Shown one piece after another: positions 27,766-38,833 of a stretch of 64,000 nt of DNA (position 1 is its first letter; the number at the start of each line of letters is the position of its first letter). This DNA comes from Thalassospira sp. (GTDB taxonomy: Bacteria; Pseudomonadota; Alphaproteobacteria; Rhodospirillales; Thalassospiraceae). The stretch spans positions 248,001 through 312,000 of the forward strand of contig NZ_JAUYHK010000011.1 of assembly GCF_030690045.1 (NCBI RefSeq). Reading direction: 5' to 3'. The notes beneath the pieces are model-generated. The model was not told the origin of the DNA. It was given only the letters and a program-made list of their open reading frames with translations, and did no database searches. The position numbers and the translations under genes were made by a program.

Positions 27766-28911
27766 ATGAGACTGGGCTTTGGCAAAAGTAGCGGTGTCGA
27801 TCCGACAGGGATCCTGAACGCAATCGCCAGTGCGGTTGTTGTTGCGGATCGGGACGGAAAAATCCGTTTTGTCAATCAGGCGACAGAACAGTTGTTCAAT
27901 ACCAGCGCCGCCGTTTTATGCCGTAGCAATCTGTCGGATTTCATTCCTGCCGACAGTCCGGTTTTCTCATTGCTGACCCAGGCGATTGACGAAGCGACAA
28001 TGGTCGCCGATCATGATTTGCTGATAGAAAGCCCCAAAATCGGCCATCATTCCGTCAATCTGACAGTGGGATCAATGCCAGACGAACCGGGTTCGGCGGT
28101 GATGAGTTTTGATCGCCGCTCGATTGCCCATAAAATCGATAATCAGTTGCTAAGCCGCAATTCAGCACGGTCGGTCAGTGCGATGGCCGCCATTCTGGCC
28201 CATGAAATCAAAAACCCGCTGTCGGGTATTCGGGGCGCGGCACAGCTTTTGGAACAGACCGCGACCGAGGATGACCGGGTTCTGACCCGTCTGATTTGTG
28301 ACGAGGCCGACCGGATTGTCGATCTGGTAGACCGGATGGATATTTTTTCCGACAAACCGCTGGAACGCGGTGCGGTTAATATTCATACCGTACTTGAACA
28401 TGTGCGGCGTCTGGCTGAAAACGGTTTTGGCCGTCATGTGGTATTTGAAGAAATTTATGACCCGTCCTTGCCGCCGGTATTTGGCAATCGTGACCAGTTG
28501 GTTCAGGTGTTTATCAACCTGTTTAAAAATGCCGGTGAAGCCATTGAGGGGGAAGGCGGTCATATTGTGATTGCCACCCGCTATCAGCATGGGGTGCGCT
28601 TGGCCGTTGCCGGTGGGGATACCCGCGTGCATTTGCCATTGGTGGTTACGGTGCGTGATAATGGTCCCGGCATTCCGGTCGATATGCGCGAAAGCCTGTT
28701 TGACCCGTTTGTGACGACCAAACCGACCGGATCGGGCCTTGGTCTGGCACTGGTTGCCAAGATCATCAGCGATCATGGCGGCGTTATCGAAGTCAAGGAT
28801 GCCCCCGGTGGCGGGGCGGAATTCCAGATCATGTTGCCTATCTATAACCGTGTGATTGCCGAACAGGCCAGCATTGCCGACATGCCGACAAATAAGGAAG
28901 AAACCGTATGA
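27766..28911 (+). CDS. ntrB: Nitrogen sensor histidine kinase NtrB
   Basis: A 381-residue cytoplasmic kinase/phosphatase controlling NtrC under PII input. A PAS domain covers about residues 15-115. The phosphoacceptor is in [20 protein letters not shown] (His about 146). The ATPase has an N box ([12 protein letters not shown]) and G boxes ([15 protein letters not shown]). No membrane segment is seen. The stop overlaps ntrC as ATGA. Confidence 0.95.
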   Translation: MRLGFGKSSGVDPTGILNAIASAVVVADRDGKIRFVNQATEQLFNTSAAVLCRSNLSDFIPADSPVFSLLTQAIDEATMVADHDLLIESPKIGHHSVNLTVGSMPDEPGSAVMSFDRRSIAHKIDNQLLSRNSARSVSAMAAILAHEIKNPLSGIRGAAQLLEQTATEDDRVLTRLICDEADRIVDLVDRMDIFSDKPLERGAVNIHTVLEHVRRLAENGFGRHVVFEEIYDPSLPPVFGNRDQLVQVFINLFKNAGEAIEGEGGHIVIATRYQHGVRLAVAGGDTRVHLPLVVTVRDNGPGIPVDMRESLFDPFVTTKPTGSGLGLALVAKIISDHGGVIEVKDAPGGGAEFQIMLPIYNRVIAEQASIADMPTNKEETV

Positions 28912-30356
28912 GCCCGAGCCCGGCCCGCATTCTTGTTGCTGATGATGATCGTGCAATCCGCACCGTATTGACGCAGGCCCTGTCACGACAGGGCCATGAA
29001 GTGCGCAGCACCGGACAGGGCAAGACCCTGTGGGACTGGATTGCTGATGGCGATGGTGATCTGGTGATTACTGACGTCATGATGCCCGATGAAAATGGCC
29101 TTGATATGGTGCCGCGCATTCGCAAATTGCGCCCTGATTTGCGGGTTATTGTCATGAGCGCCCAAAACACCCTGATGACGGCGGTCAAGGCTGCCCAGCG
29201 CGGGGCCTTTGAGTATCTGCCAAAACCTTTTGATCTTAATGAATTAATCAGCATTGTTGATCGTGCGCTTGAAACACCGCAGCATATCGAAGCAGCCAAA
29301 AGCACCGGCGAGGAAGGCGATGACCGTCTGCCATTGATTGGTCGGTCGGCGGCGATGCAGGAAATTTACCGGGCGCTGGCGCGGTTGATGAACACCGATC
29401 TGACGGTGATGGTCACCGGCGAAAGCGGTACGGGCAAGGAACTCGTGGCGCGTGCGCTGCATGAATACGGCACCCGCCGTCATGGCCCGTTTGTGGCGAT
29501 CAATATGGCGGCCATTCCGCGTGAACTGATCGAAAGCGAATTGTTCGGCCATGAAAAGGGCGCGTTTACCGGAGCCAATGAACGCAAGGTTGGCCGGTTT
29601 GAACAGGCCGAAGGCGGCACGTTGTTTCTTGATGAAATCGGCGACATGCCTTTAGAAGCGCAAACCCGGCTGTTGCGGGTATTGCAGGAAGGCGAATATA
29701 CCCGTGTGGGCGGACGGACCCCGATCCGCGTCAATGTGCGTATTGTGGCGGCAACCCACCGTGATTTGCGCAAGCTGATCCGCGAAGGCACTTTCCGTGA
29801 GGATTTGTTCTATCGCCTGAATGTTGTACCTATCCGTTTGCCCAGCCTGCGGGAACGGCTGGAAGATATCCCCGAACTGGTCAATCATTTCCTGTCACAG
29901 GCCAGTGACGAAGGATTGCCACGCAAAACCCTGTCAAGCGAGGCGATTGCACGGTTAAAGGCCCATCGCTGGCCGGGGAATATTCGCGAACTGGAGAATC
30001 TGGTGCGGCGTCTGACCGCACTTTATTCGCATGACGTGATTGGTGTTGATGTCATCGAAACCGAATTTTCGGAAACCGGTGCAACCGATTCCGCTCCGGT
30101 GGGCGAGGCGCAATCCCTTGCGGAATCCATCGAACGCCATGTCCGTGAATATTATGACGCCCATGACGATGATATGCCGTCCAGCGGCCTTTACGACCGC
30201 ATCCTGCGCGAAATGGAGCGTCCCTTGCTGGCGGTGACGCTGGAAGCAACGCGGGGTAATCAGGTCAAGGCGGCCGAGGTTCTGGGGCTGAACCGCAATA
30301 CCCTGCGCAAGAAAATCCGTGATCTGGGGCTGGAAGTGGTACGGGGCGCAAAATGA
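28908..30356 (+). CDS. ntrC: Nitrogen response regulator NtrC
   Basis: A 482-residue sigma-54 activator. The receiver has [12 protein letters not shown] with Asp about 56. The AAA+ domain has [15 protein letters not shown] (Walker A), intact GAFTGA (about residues 218-223) and [11 protein letters not shown] Fis-type helix-turn-helix ends the protein ([20 protein letters not shown]). It would turn on nitrogen-scavenging genes. It overlaps both ntrB and ntrY by four bases. Confidence 0.96.
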   Translation: MSPSPARILVADDDRAIRTVLTQALSRQGHEVRSTGQGKTLWDWIADGDGDLVITDVMMPDENGLDMVPRIRKLRPDLRVIVMSAQNTLMTAVKAAQRGAFEYLPKPFDLNELISIVDRALETPQHIEAAKSTGEEGDDRLPLIGRSAAMQEIYRALARLMNTDLTVMVTGESGTGKELVARALHEYGTRRHGPFVAINMAAIPRELIESELFGHEKGAFTGANERKVGRFEQAEGGTLFLDEIGDMPLEAQTRLLRVLQEGEYTRVGGRTPIRVNVRIVAATHRDLRKLIREGTFREDLFYRLNVVPIRLPSLRERLEDIPELVNHFLSQASDEGLPRKTLSSEAIARLKAHRWPGNIRELENLVRRLTALYSHDVIGVDVIETEFSETGATDSAPVGEAQSLAESIERHVREYYDAHDDDMPSSGLYDRILREMERPLLAVTLEATRGNQVKAAEVLGLNRNTLRKKIRDLGLEVVRGAK

Positions 30357-32614
30357 ACGCGACACAGCGTCAGCCCGATTCCGGCTGGCTGCAATCCCGT
30401 TTTGTGCGTGCGCTGTCCCGGCTGAGCCAATCGCGCAAACTGGCCTTTTTCCTGATGTCTGCGGCGCTGATATCGGTGATCGCAACCTATCTGGCGATGA
30501 CGGGAACCGCGCCCTTACATCCGGACCCCAGAACGATCATTGTTCTTTTGAATATTGATCTGGTTTTGCTGCTGGCACTTGCGATGCTTGTCGCCCGCAA
30601 GCTGGTGGAAATCTGGGTCGAAAGACGACGGGGTACTGCCGGAGCCAAATTGCATACCCGTATGGTAATGCTGTTTAGCCTTGTTGCGGTAACACCGGCG
30701 ATTATCGTAGCGGTTTTTTCGGCGCTTTTCCTGCATTTCGGCATTCAGGGCTGGTTTAGCGACCGCATTCGGACTGCGGTCGAAGAAAGCATGGTGATCG
30801 CCGATGCCTATTTGCAGGAACATCAGGAACTGATCCGTGCCGATGCGCTGGCAACGGCCAGCGATCTGCAACGTCTGGGTATCAGTTTTGCCACCGATCC
30901 CAACCGGATTGACCGGATACTGACCGCCCAGGCCGAAGCCCGCGGCCTGCCCGAAGCCCTTATTCTGGATGGCAGCGGGGCGGTCATCGGCCAGTCGGAT
31001 TTCAGTTTTTCCTATGATCCGGAAATCGCCCCGGTCCCGGTCGAGGTTTTTGATCGCGCCCGCATGGATGATGTGGTTCTGATGCTGGGCGATACCGAAG
31101 ACCGCATTCGGGCTGTGGTCCGACTGGATCATTTTCTGGATGGATTTTTGCTGGTCGGGCGGTTTGTCGATGCCAATGTCCTGAATCGCATCGACCGTGC
31201 CCGCAAGGCGGTAACCGCCTATAAAAATCTGGAAGGCGAACGTTCCAGTATCGTCATTACCTTTGTGATGATTTTCGTGATCATTTCAGTTGTTTTGTTG
31301 CTGGCGGCGGTGATGCTGGGTCTGACGGTGGCAACCCGGCTGGTACAGCCGATTTCAGAACTGATCATCGGGGCAGAAAAAATCCGGGATGGCGATTTAT
31401 CCATCCGGGTGCCAGTGGGCGAGCAGGGCGATGAACTGGCCGCCCTGAGTCTGGCCTTTAACCGGATGACATCGCAACTGGACACCCAACGCCGCGAACT
31501 GATTGACGCCAACCGCCTGAATGATGAACGCCGCCGTTTTACCGAAGCAATTCTGGGCGGGGTGACTGCCGGCGTGGTTGGGCTTGATGCCGATTGCCAT
31601 ATCAATTTGCCCAATCGCAGTGCGTCGGAACTTTTGGGGATTAATCTGGAAGAGGCCATCGGACATCCGGTTTGTGAAGTCATCCCGGAATTTTCGCAAT
31701 TATTTGACGACGGGCTGAAAGACGGCGACAGATCCAAACCGCGCCAGATCGAAATTCACCGTGACGGCTTGAATTTGATGCTGTTGGTTCGGGTGACGGT
31801 CGAACGTGCCGCAGACCGGACAGTATTTGGCTATGTCGTGACATTTGATGATGTGACCGAACTGCAAAATGCCCAACGCATGGCGGCATGGGCCGATGTG
31901 GCACGGCGCATTGCCCATGAAATCAAAAATCCTCTAACCCCGATCCAGTTGTCGGCGGAACGACTCAAACGCAAATATCTGAAGGAAATCACCAGCAATC
32001 CGGAAGTTTTCCAGATTTGCACCGATACGATCATCCGTCAGGTTGCCGACATCGGACGGATGGTTGATGAATTTTCGTCCTTTGCCCGGATGCCCAGCCC
32101 GACGATGCGCGATGAAAATCTGGTGATGCTGGCCAAAAGTGCCATTTTCCTGCAAAAACAGGCGCATGCCGACATCCATTATGATTTCACCATCGAGGAT
32201 GGTAGCGAAACCACCGTGCAGTGCGATGCCCGACAAGTGACACAATGCCTGACCAATATCCTGAAAAATGCCGCCGAGGCGATTGAAGGGCGCGATGAAA
32301 ATACCGAAAATCTTGCCGATGGCGAGATTGATATGCGTCTGTCAACCGATATGGATCGCCATCGCGTTTTTATTATTGTTGAAGATAACGGCAAGGGATT
32401 ACCGTCTGAAAACCGCGAACGCCTGACCGAGCCCTATATCACAACACGCAGCAAGGGAACCGGGCTTGGCCTTGCTATCGTCAAGAAAATCATGGAAGAC
32501 CACGGCGGAGAGCTTATACTTGCCGACGCGCAAAAAGGCGGGGCGAAAGTCACGCTGGCTTTTCCCTGTTATCCTGTGACGGAAGAGGCTCCTCCTGAAA
32601 ATCAGGTTTCCTGA
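30353..32614 (+). CDS. ntrY: Membrane nitrogen sensor kinase NtrY
   Basis: A 753-residue kinase. Three to four membrane helices lie in the first 340 residues around a periplasmic sensor region. HAMP ([20 protein letters not shown]), PAS and the HisKA motif [20 protein letters not shown] (His about 522) follow, then [12 protein letters not shown] and EDNGKGLP in the ATPase. NtrY pairs with NtrX and can respond to nitrogen or redox state in other alphaproteobacteria. It overlaps ntrC by four bases. Confidence 0.95.
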   Translation: MNATQRQPDSGWLQSRFVRALSRLSQSRKLAFFLMSAALISVIATYLAMTGTAPLHPDPRTIIVLLNIDLVLLLALAMLVARKLVEIWVERRRGTAGAKLHTRMVMLFSLVAVTPAIIVAVFSALFLHFGIQGWFSDRIRTAVEESMVIADAYLQEHQELIRADALATASDLQRLGISFATDPNRIDRILTAQAEARGLPEALILDGSGAVIGQSDFSFSYDPEIAPVPVEVFDRARMDDVVLMLGDTEDRIRAVVRLDHFLDGFLLVGRFVDANVLNRIDRARKAVTAYKNLEGERSSIVITFVMIFVIISVVLLLAAVMLGLTVATRLVQPISELIIGAEKIRDGDLSIRVPVGEQGDELAALSLAFNRMTSQLDTQRRELIDANRLNDERRRFTEAILGGVTAGVVGLDADCHINLPNRSASELLGINLEEAIGHPVCEVIPEFSQLFDDGLKDGDRSKPRQIEIHRDGLNLMLLVRVTVERAADRTVFGYVVTFDDVTELQNAQRMAAWADVARRIAHEIKNPLTPIQLSAERLKRKYLKEITSNPEVFQICTDTIIRQVADIGRMVDEFSSFARMPSPTMRDENLVMLAKSAIFLQKQAHADIHYDFTIEDGSETTVQCDARQVTQCLTNILKNAAEAIEGRDENTENLADGEIDMRLSTDMDRHRVFIIVEDNGKGLPSENRERLTEPYITTRSKGTGLGLAIVKKIMEDHGGELILADAQKGGAKVTLAFPCYPVTEEAPPENQVS

Positions 32615-32660
32615 TCACGTCTGCTGATGCAACACCGAAACCAAGGTCTTTGAGCGAAAT

Positions 32661-34046
32661 ATGGCGCACGACATTCTGATCGTCGATGACGAAGAAGACA
32701 TCCGGGCTTTGATTTCCGGTATTCTTGAAGATGAGGGATACAAGACCCGTCAGGCGAAATCCAGCCAGCAGACGCTGTCCGAAGTCGCCGCACGGCGGCC
32801 GACTTTGGTCGTTCTCGATATCTGGATGGAAAACAGCGACCATGACGGAATTGAAACGCTGAAACTGATTCAGCGCGAACATCCCGAAGTACCGGTTGTG
32901 ATGATTTCCGGCCACGGCAATATCGAAACCGCGCTGGAAGCATCGCGCAACGGTGCTTATGACTTCATCGAAAAACCGTTTAATACCGAACGGTTACTGC
33001 TTGTTGTTGAACGGGCGATTGAAGATGCGCGTCTGCGCCGCGAGAATCGCGAACTGACGATGCGGGCAGGGGGCGATGTCGAACTGGTGGGAAAATCGAC
33101 CAGCATCAATACGTTGCGCCAGGCCATTGATCGGGTGGCGCGCACCGGTAGCCGTATCATGATTTCCGGCCCGGCCGGATCGGGCAAGGAAGTGATTGCG
33201 CGGTTGATCCATCGTCATTCGGCCCGTTCCGAAGGCCCGTTTGTGGTGCTCAATTGCGCCAATATTGCCCCCGACACCATGGAAGAATCCCTGTTTGGGG
33301 CCGTTGCCAGTGCAACGCGCGAAGCGCGAACCGGGGTAATGGAACTGGCGCATGGCGGGACATTATTGCTAGATGAAGTTGGCGATATGCCACTGGAAAC
33401 CCAGGGGAAAATTGTCCGTGTTTTGCAGGATCAGACTTTCGAGCGGGTTGGCGGATCGGTGCCGGTCAGTGTCGATGTCCGGGTGATTGCCACAACATCG
33501 CGCAATCTGGAAGAAAAAATCGCAGCCCAGGAATTCAGGCAGGATTTGTATTACCGCCTGAACGTTGTGCCGATTGACGTGCCGCCGCTGCATCATCGCC
33601 GTGATGATATTCCTGAACTGACGGAATATTTCCTGCTGCGCTATGCCGAGGCAACCGGCATGCCCAAACGCCACTTGTCGGGTGAGGCGATGGCAGCCCT
33701 GCATGCCTATGAATGGCCGGGTAATGTCCGGCAACTTAAAAACATCATTGAACGCCTGATGATCATGGCACCGGGCGGCAGCAATGACCTGATCAGTGGC
33801 AAGATGTTGCCATCCGAACTGTTTTCGGATGTGCCGGAATCGCTGAATTTCGATAAAACCAGCGAAATCATGGCCTTGCCCCTGCGCGAGGCGCGGGAAT
33901 TATTTGAACGTGAATATCTTCAAACACAGGTGGATCGTTTTGGTGGCAATATTTCCAAAACCGCCAGTTTTATCGGCATGGAACGGTCCGCCCTGCACCG
34001 GAAACTCAAAAGCCTCGGAATCAATGGCGACCGCCTGACAGATTAG
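32661..34046 (+). CDS. ntrX: Response regulator NtrX (no GAFTGA loop)
   Basis: A 461-residue NtrC-like regulator. The receiver has VVLDIWMENSDHDGIE (Asp about 53). Walker A is GPAGSGKEVIARLIH and Walker B LLLDEVGDMP. Where NtrC has GAFTGA, this protein has LFGAVASATREARTGVMELA, so the sigma-54 contact motif is missing; this is known for alphaproteobacterial NtrX. A Fis helix-turn-helix ends the protein (TASFIGMERSALHRKLKSLG). It probably acts on sigma-70 promoters. TrkA follows after 44 bases. Confidence 0.94.
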   Translation: MAHDILIVDDEEDIRALISGILEDEGYKTRQAKSSQQTLSEVAARRPTLVVLDIWMENSDHDGIETLKLIQREHPEVPVVMISGHGNIETALEASRNGAYDFIEKPFNTERLLLVVERAIEDARLRRENRELTMRAGGDVELVGKSTSINTLRQAIDRVARTGSRIMISGPAGSGKEVIARLIHRHSARSEGPFVVLNCANIAPDTMEESLFGAVASATREARTGVMELAHGGTLLLDEVGDMPLETQGKIVRVLQDQTFERVGGSVPVSVDVRVIATTSRNLEEKIAAQEFRQDLYYRLNVVPIDVPPLHHRRDDIPELTEYFLLRYAEATGMPKRHLSGEAMAALHAYEWPGNVRQLKNIIERLMIMAPGGSNDLISGKMLPSELFSDVPESLNFDKTSEIMALPLREARELFEREYLQTQVDRFGGNISKTASFIGMERSALHRKLKSLGINGDRLTD

Positions 34047-34090
34047 GCGATACGCGGACAACCGGGTCCTTTTGAACAGGAGAATTATCT

Positions 34091-35470
34091 ATGAAGGTCA
34101 TTATTTGCGGCGCAGGGCAGGTGGGCTTCCACATTGCCAAATATCTTGCTGCCGAACAGAATGATGTGACAGTTATTGACCAGTCCGAAGAACTGATCCG
34201 CAAGATTTCCGATACGCTTGAGGTCAAGGGGATCATCGGTTTCGGATCGCATCCCGATATTTTACAGCAGGCCGGTGCCGAAGAAGCCGACATGCTGATT
34301 GCCGTGACTTTTGCCGACGAAGTGAATATGGCAGCCTGTCAGGTCGCGCATTCGCTGTTTAATGTGCCGACCAAAATTGCCCGTATTCGTAGCCAGACCT
34401 ATTTGCAACCGGAATGGGCCGGGCTTTTTGGTCGCGACAAATTGCCAATTGATGTAGTGATTTCGCCGGAAATGGAAGTGGCGCGTGCCGTTGCCCGCCG
34501 CCTTCAGGCCCCCGGCGCGTTTGACATGATCCCCTTTGCCGATGACATGGTTAAAATTCTGGGGTTGCGCTGTAACGAAGATTGCCCGGTGATCAATACG
34601 CCATTGCGCCAGTTGCATCAGTTGTTCCCGGACCTGAATATTTCCATTCTGGGCATGATTCGCAATGACAAACCGGTTTATCCCAAGGGGGATGACCAGA
34701 TGCTGGCCGGGGATCTGGTTTATCTGGCGGTATCAAGCGATCAGGTCGGACGGGCGATGTCGGCCTTTGGCCATGACGACCCGGAAGCCCGCCGTATTGT
34801 CATTTTTGGCGGCGGCAATATTGCCCTGTTTCTGGCCGAGGAAATCAACAATAACTTCCCCGGTGTAACCACCCGCCTGATCGAACAGGACCCGGAACGT
34901 GCCCGCTATGTCGCTCAGAAGCTACCCAAGAAAAGCGTGGTCTTGCTGGGCGATGTTCTGGACCCGGAATTGCTGGAAGAAGCCAATGTCGGCAATGCCG
35001 AGGCCGTGGTCGCCGTGACCAATGACGACGAAACCAACATTCTGGCATCCTTGCTGGCCAAACGATATGGCTGCCCACGGGCGCTGACGCTGGTCAATAA
35101 AAGCACGTATAATTCGCTGGTATCCGAACTGGGCATCGATGTTGTGATCAGCCCGCGTATGACGACGGTATCGACCATCCTGCAACATGTGCGGCGCGGT
35201 CGTATTCGTGCCGTTCATAGCCTGTCCGAAGGGTTCGGCGAGGTTCTGGAGGCAGAAGCTCTGGAAACAGCGCCGATTGTCGGCAAGGCAATCAAGGATA
35301 TTGCCATGCCGGCCGGGGTGGTGTTTGGGGCGATTTTGCGCGACGGCGTGGTTGTCATGCCACGCGCCAACACCGTGATCGAGGCCAATGACCGTATCGT
35401 GGTTTTTGCCGGGTCCGAACAAATCAAAAAAGTTGAAAAGATGTTTGCTGTCCGGCTGGAATATTTCTGA
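34091..35470 (+). CDS. trkA: Trk potassium uptake regulator TrkA
   Basis: A 459-residue cytoplasmic NAD-binding gate of the TrkH/TrkG potassium channel. There are two RCK repeats: VIICGAGQVGFHIAKYLA at the N-terminus and VIFGGGNIALFLAEEI near residue 237, each with a TrkA-C domain. GGAG lies about 8 bases before the ATG. Potassium uptake is the first response to salt stress, which suits the ectoine genes nearby. Confidence 0.95.
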   Translation: MKVIICGAGQVGFHIAKYLAAEQNDVTVIDQSEELIRKISDTLEVKGIIGFGSHPDILQQAGAEEADMLIAVTFADEVNMAACQVAHSLFNVPTKIARIRSQTYLQPEWAGLFGRDKLPIDVVISPEMEVARAVARRLQAPGAFDMIPFADDMVKILGLRCNEDCPVINTPLRQLHQLFPDLNISILGMIRNDKPVYPKGDDQMLAGDLVYLAVSSDQVGRAMSAFGHDDPEARRIVIFGGGNIALFLAEEINNNFPGVTTRLIEQDPERARYVAQKLPKKSVVLLGDVLDPELLEEANVGNAEAVVAVTNDDETNILASLLAKRYGCPRALTLVNKSTYNSLVSELGIDVVISPRMTTVSTILQHVRRGRIRAVHSLSEGFGEVLEAEALETAPIVGKAIKDIAMPAGVVFGAILRDGVVVMPRANTVIEANDRIVVFAGSEQIKKVEKMFAVRLEYF

Positions 35471-35521
35471 TATCGCTGCTTTATAACGTTTATCCCCGGA
35501 AAAGACGCCAAAGGTTACACA

Positions 35522-36391
35522 ATGTCGCGCATCGCTTATGTCAATGGCCGTTACATTCCCCATGCCGACGCCTCTGTCCATGTCGAGGATCGCGGTTTTC
35601 AGTTCGCCGATGGCGTTTATGAAGTTTTCGCAGTATACAAAGGCGTTCTGATTGACGAAGCAGGCCATTTGGACCGTCTGGAGCGTTCCTTGGGGGAATT
35701 GCGCATTGAAATGCCGGTTGCCCGTGCGGCACTGGTGCAGATTTTGCGCCGGATGGTGCGCCGGAACCTTGTAACCGAAGGACTGGTTTATTTGCAGGTC
35801 ACACGCGGGGTTGCACCGCGTGATTTTCCGTTCCCCCATGCGGCCATGCCGACTTTGGTAATTACGGCTCGCAACAAAACATTTCCGGGACGCGAGGTCA
35901 AAACCGTTCGGGTGATCATCACCCCCGATCAGCGTTGGGCACGTCGCGACATAAAAACTGTGGCGTTGCTGCCTGCCGCCCTTGCCAAGCAAAAAGCCAG
36001 AGAAGCCGGTGCCTATGAAGCATGGCAGGTTGATGATGATGGATATGTCACCGAAGGATCATCATCGAATGCGTGGATTGTCACCCGGGATAATGTGATT
36101 GTCACCCGTCAGTCCGATCACAATATTCTGCGCGGAGTGACGCGTATGGCGTTGCTGGATTTTGCCGATAAAAACGGTTTCCGGCTTGAAGAGCGCGCCT
36201 TTAGCGTGACCGAAGCAAAACAGGCGAAAGAAGCCTTTCTTTCCAGCGCCAGTACCTTTGTCATGCCAATTTCGCAAATTGACGATGTGGCGATTGGGAA
36301 TGGCGAAATTGGCCCGGTATCGAAAACCCTGCGACTTGCCTATTTCGATGCAATGGATCAAATTGCCGCAACCACGCGGGCAGGGCGGTAA
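35522..36391 (+). CDS. dat: D-amino-acid transaminase (class IV aminotransferase)
   Basis: A 289-residue PLP enzyme of fold type IV. The N-terminal YVNGRYIPHADASVHVEDRG and the PLP-Lys region RRDIKTVALLPAALAKQKAR match D-alanine transaminases, which move amino groups between D-alanine and 2-oxoglutarate. VTEGSSSNAWIV is the cofactor phosphate loop. Branched-chain transaminase or aminodeoxychorismate lyase remain possible. It lies 51 bases after trkA. Confidence 0.85.
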   Translation: MSRIAYVNGRYIPHADASVHVEDRGFQFADGVYEVFAVYKGVLIDEAGHLDRLERSLGELRIEMPVARAALVQILRRMVRRNLVTEGLVYLQVTRGVAPRDFPFPHAAMPTLVITARNKTFPGREVKTVRVIITPDQRWARRDIKTVALLPAALAKQKAREAGAYEAWQVDDDGYVTEGSSSNAWIVTRDNVIVTRQSDHNILRGVTRMALLDFADKNGFRLEERAFSVTEAKQAKEAFLSSASTFVMPISQIDDVAIGNGEIGPVSKTLRLAYFDAMDQIAATTRAGR

Positions 36392-36397
36392 CCGGCT

Positions 36398-37081
36398 ATG
36401 ACACAAACCCATCCGGCACGCCCCGATGCCATCCTGTTTGACTGGGATAATACCCTTGTTGACAGTTGGGGTACCATTCAAACCGCGCTGAACCTGACCT
36501 TTACGGATTTCGGGCGCGATATCTGGGATATGGCCGAAACCAAAAGCCGGGTGGCGCGGTCCTTGCGCGACAGTTTTCCGGAATTGTTTGGCGACCGCTG
36601 GGAACTGGCGCGGGATAGATTCTATGCACATTTCAACGCCATTCATCTTGAAAGCCTCACCCCCTTGCCCGCAGCGTTCGAGTTATTGTCGGCGTTAAAG
36701 GAGTCGGGCATTTATCTGGGAGTCGTCAGTAACAAGAATGGTGATTTCCTGCGCGCCGAGATCAGCCATCTGGAATGGGATCATTTTTTTGGTGGTATTG
36801 TCGGGGCGACCGATGCGGCAAATGACAAACCGGCCGTCGATCCTGTGCATCTGGCGCTGGGTGGTTCTGTTGCGCTGCCGCATCCCAATATGTGGTTTGT
36901 CGGCGACAGTGTCGTGGATATTCAATGCGCACGTAATGTCGGGGCGACGGCCATTCTGATTGGCGAAGACCTGACAGGCCACGGCGAGACCAGCGTTTCT
37001 GCATTGCTGACCCCCGATTGGCATTTCCGTGATTGCGAAGCGCTTGTAGGGGTTGTAAAAAGCTTCAGGAAAGCCTTATAG
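36398..37081 (+). CDS. HAD-family hydrolase, phosphoglycolate phosphatase-like
   Basis: A 227-residue HAD phosphatase. Motif I is FDWDNTLVDSW, motif II GVVSNKNGDFL, the Lys sits in NDKPAVDPVHLAL and motif IV is FVGDSVVDIQCARN. The cap domain is the short helical type of Gph/PgmB enzymes. The substrate cannot be told. It starts six bases after the dat stop, so the two are probably co-transcribed. Confidence 0.85.
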   Translation: MTQTHPARPDAILFDWDNTLVDSWGTIQTALNLTFTDFGRDIWDMAETKSRVARSLRDSFPELFGDRWELARDRFYAHFNAIHLESLTPLPAAFELLSALKESGIYLGVVSNKNGDFLRAEISHLEWDHFFGGIVGATDAANDKPAVDPVHLALGGSVALPHPNMWFVGDSVVDIQCARNVGATAILIGEDLTGHGETSVSALLTPDWHFRDCEALVGVVKSFRKAL

Positions 37082-37206
37082 TTCCATCAGGTCACAAATA
37101 AGGTGGGACCAGAATCGTTTCAGGCCTAATTGCGGTCACCGGTTCTGAATTTCCGTGATCGCCCGAAACCAAAAAAACGCTCATAAAAGAAGGCTAGGTC
37201 TAACCA

Positions 37207-37464
37207 ATGGCGGAAAAATCACAAAATGTTCAGGACGTATTCCTGAATTATTGCCGTAAAAACAAAACGCCGGTTACCGTGTTTCTGGTCAACGGAGTCA
37301 AATTGCAGGGTATCATTACCTGGTTTGACAATTTCTCTGTTTTGCTGCGGCGCGATGCCCACACACAGCTTGTTTACAAACATGCGATCTCGACAGTGAT
37401 GCCGACGACGCCGATTAAACTGTTTGATCCGAGCCAGCCTGCAACGGACGAAGAAAATAGCTAA
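37207..37464 (+). CDS. hfq: RNA chaperone Hfq
   Basis: An 85-residue Hfq. The Sm1 region is [20 protein letters not shown] and the Sm2 motif is [10 protein letters not shown]. It forms a hexamer that pairs small RNAs with mRNAs. The C-terminal tail is short, as in other alphaproteobacteria. The 125-base gap upstream likely carries its promoter; no clear boxes were found. Confidence 0.97.
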   Translation: MAEKSQNVQDVFLNYCRKNKTPVTVFLVNGVKLQGIITWFDNFSVLLRRDAHTQLVYKHAISTVMPTTPIKLFDPSQPATDEENS

Positions 37465-38803
37465 CGAATCCCTGACGACGGGGGCGGACGGCAATGACGA
37501 ACGCCCCCGGGTCCTGGTTTTTCACCCGGAACCCAAACGTGCGGATGCGACAGCATCCTGGCGCGATTCCCAATCACGTCTTGACGAAGCAGTCAGTCTG
37601 ACCGGTGCGCTGGAGTTTGATGTTGTTGGTGCCGATATTGTGCCAATTGCCAAAATCCGCCCGGCGACGCTGTTTGGTTCAGGCGTGGTCGAACGGCTGC
37701 ATGACCAAATCAAGGCCGAAGAGGCCGATCTGGTGGTGGTCAATGGTCAGCTTACCCCGATCCAGCAACGCAATCTGGAACGTGAATGGGAATGCAAGGT
37801 TATTGACCGTACCGGCCTGATTCTTGAAATCTTTGCCGACCGGGCGCGAACGCGAGAAGGTCGTTTGCAGGTTCAACTGGCCTTGCTGAGCTATCAGAAA
37901 TCCCGGCTGGTAAGGACATGGACCCACCTTGAACGCCAACGCGGCGGGCGCGGCTTTTTGGCCGGTCCCGGCGAACGTCAGATCGAAATCGACCGCCGCC
38001 TGATCAGTGACAAACTGACCAAATTGCGCCGTGAACTGGACGAGGTCAAACGGACCCGCGACCTGCACCGGCAGGCGCGGCGGCGCGTACCTTATCCGAT
38101 TGTCGCCCTTGTCGGTTATACCAATTCAGGCAAATCAACGCTGTTTAACCGCCTGACGGCATCGGATGTCTTTGCCGAAGACATGCTGTTTGCCACCCTT
38201 GACCCAACGATGCGCGGGCTTGAACTGCCGGGCGGGCGCAGGGTGATTTTATCCGACACCGTGGGGTTTGTTTCAGACCTTCCACATGATCTGGTCGCCG
38301 CATTTCGCGCCACTTTGGAAGAAGTTCTGGAAGCCGACCTGATCATTCATGTCCGAGATGTACATTCGCCCGAAACATCGGCCCAGAAACAGGACGTTCT
38401 CGAAGTCCTCAAGGAACTGGGCTTGCAACAGGCGATTGATGGTGAGGAACTGGTCGAAGCTCTGAACAAATGCGACCTTCTGGATGCAGAAGGGCGGATT
38501 GCCATTAAGGAACACAGCGTACGTCATCTGAACACCATCGCGATTTCGGCGGTGACCGGTGAAAATTGCGACAGCCTGTTAAAACTGATCGAACAGCGTC
38601 TGACATCGGAAATGCCGGTTTTTTCGGTTTCTGTGCCCTTTGCCAATGGCAAGGCTTTGGCCGAATTATATCAGCAGGGCGAGATTCTGCATCGTCACGA
38701 GGATGAAGACGGGATTACCGTTCATATTCGCCTCGAAGAAGCTCGGATCACCCGGTTTGAAGACTGGTGTCGCCGAACCAAACTGGACCCGCATACACTT
38801 TAA
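37424..38803 (+). CDS. hflX: Ribosome-associated GTPase HflX
   Basis: About 445-459 residues. The N-terminal HflX domain includes [20 protein letters not shown] and the [19 protein letters not shown] linker. The G domain has [27 protein letters not shown] and NKCDLL. HflX splits stalled ribosomes. The start is unclear: before the conserved region no ATG or GTG lies in frame, only a TTG at 37424 (overlapping hfq by 41 bases, without a ribosome-binding site) and a CTG at 37472. Confidence 0.9.
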   Translation: MIRASLQRTKKIANESLTTGADGNDERPRVLVFHPEPKRADATASWRDSQSRLDEAVSLTGALEFDVVGADIVPIAKIRPATLFGSGVVERLHDQIKAEEADLVVVNGQLTPIQQRNLEREWECKVIDRTGLILEIFADRARTREGRLQVQLALLSYQKSRLVRTWTHLERQRGGRGFLAGPGERQIEIDRRLISDKLTKLRRELDEVKRTRDLHRQARRRVPYPIVALVGYTNSGKSTLFNRLTASDVFAEDMLFATLDPTMRGLELPGGRRVILSDTVGFVSDLPHDLVAAFRATLEEVLEADLIIHVRDVHSPETSAQKQDVLEVLKELGLQQAIDGEELVEALNKCDLLDAEGRIAIKEHSVRHLNTIAISAVTGENCDSLLKLIEQRLTSEMPVFSVSVPFANGKALAELYQQGEILHRHEDEDGITVHIRLEEARITRFEDWCRRTKLDPHTL

Positions 38804-38833
38804 CCCACGCGCACAAAGGGGCTTTCCTGCGTT

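Noticed and set aside
34922-35992. 356-codon frame antisense to trkA and dat
   Set aside because: It runs across two clear plus-strand genes and their gap; composition is that of a shadow frame.
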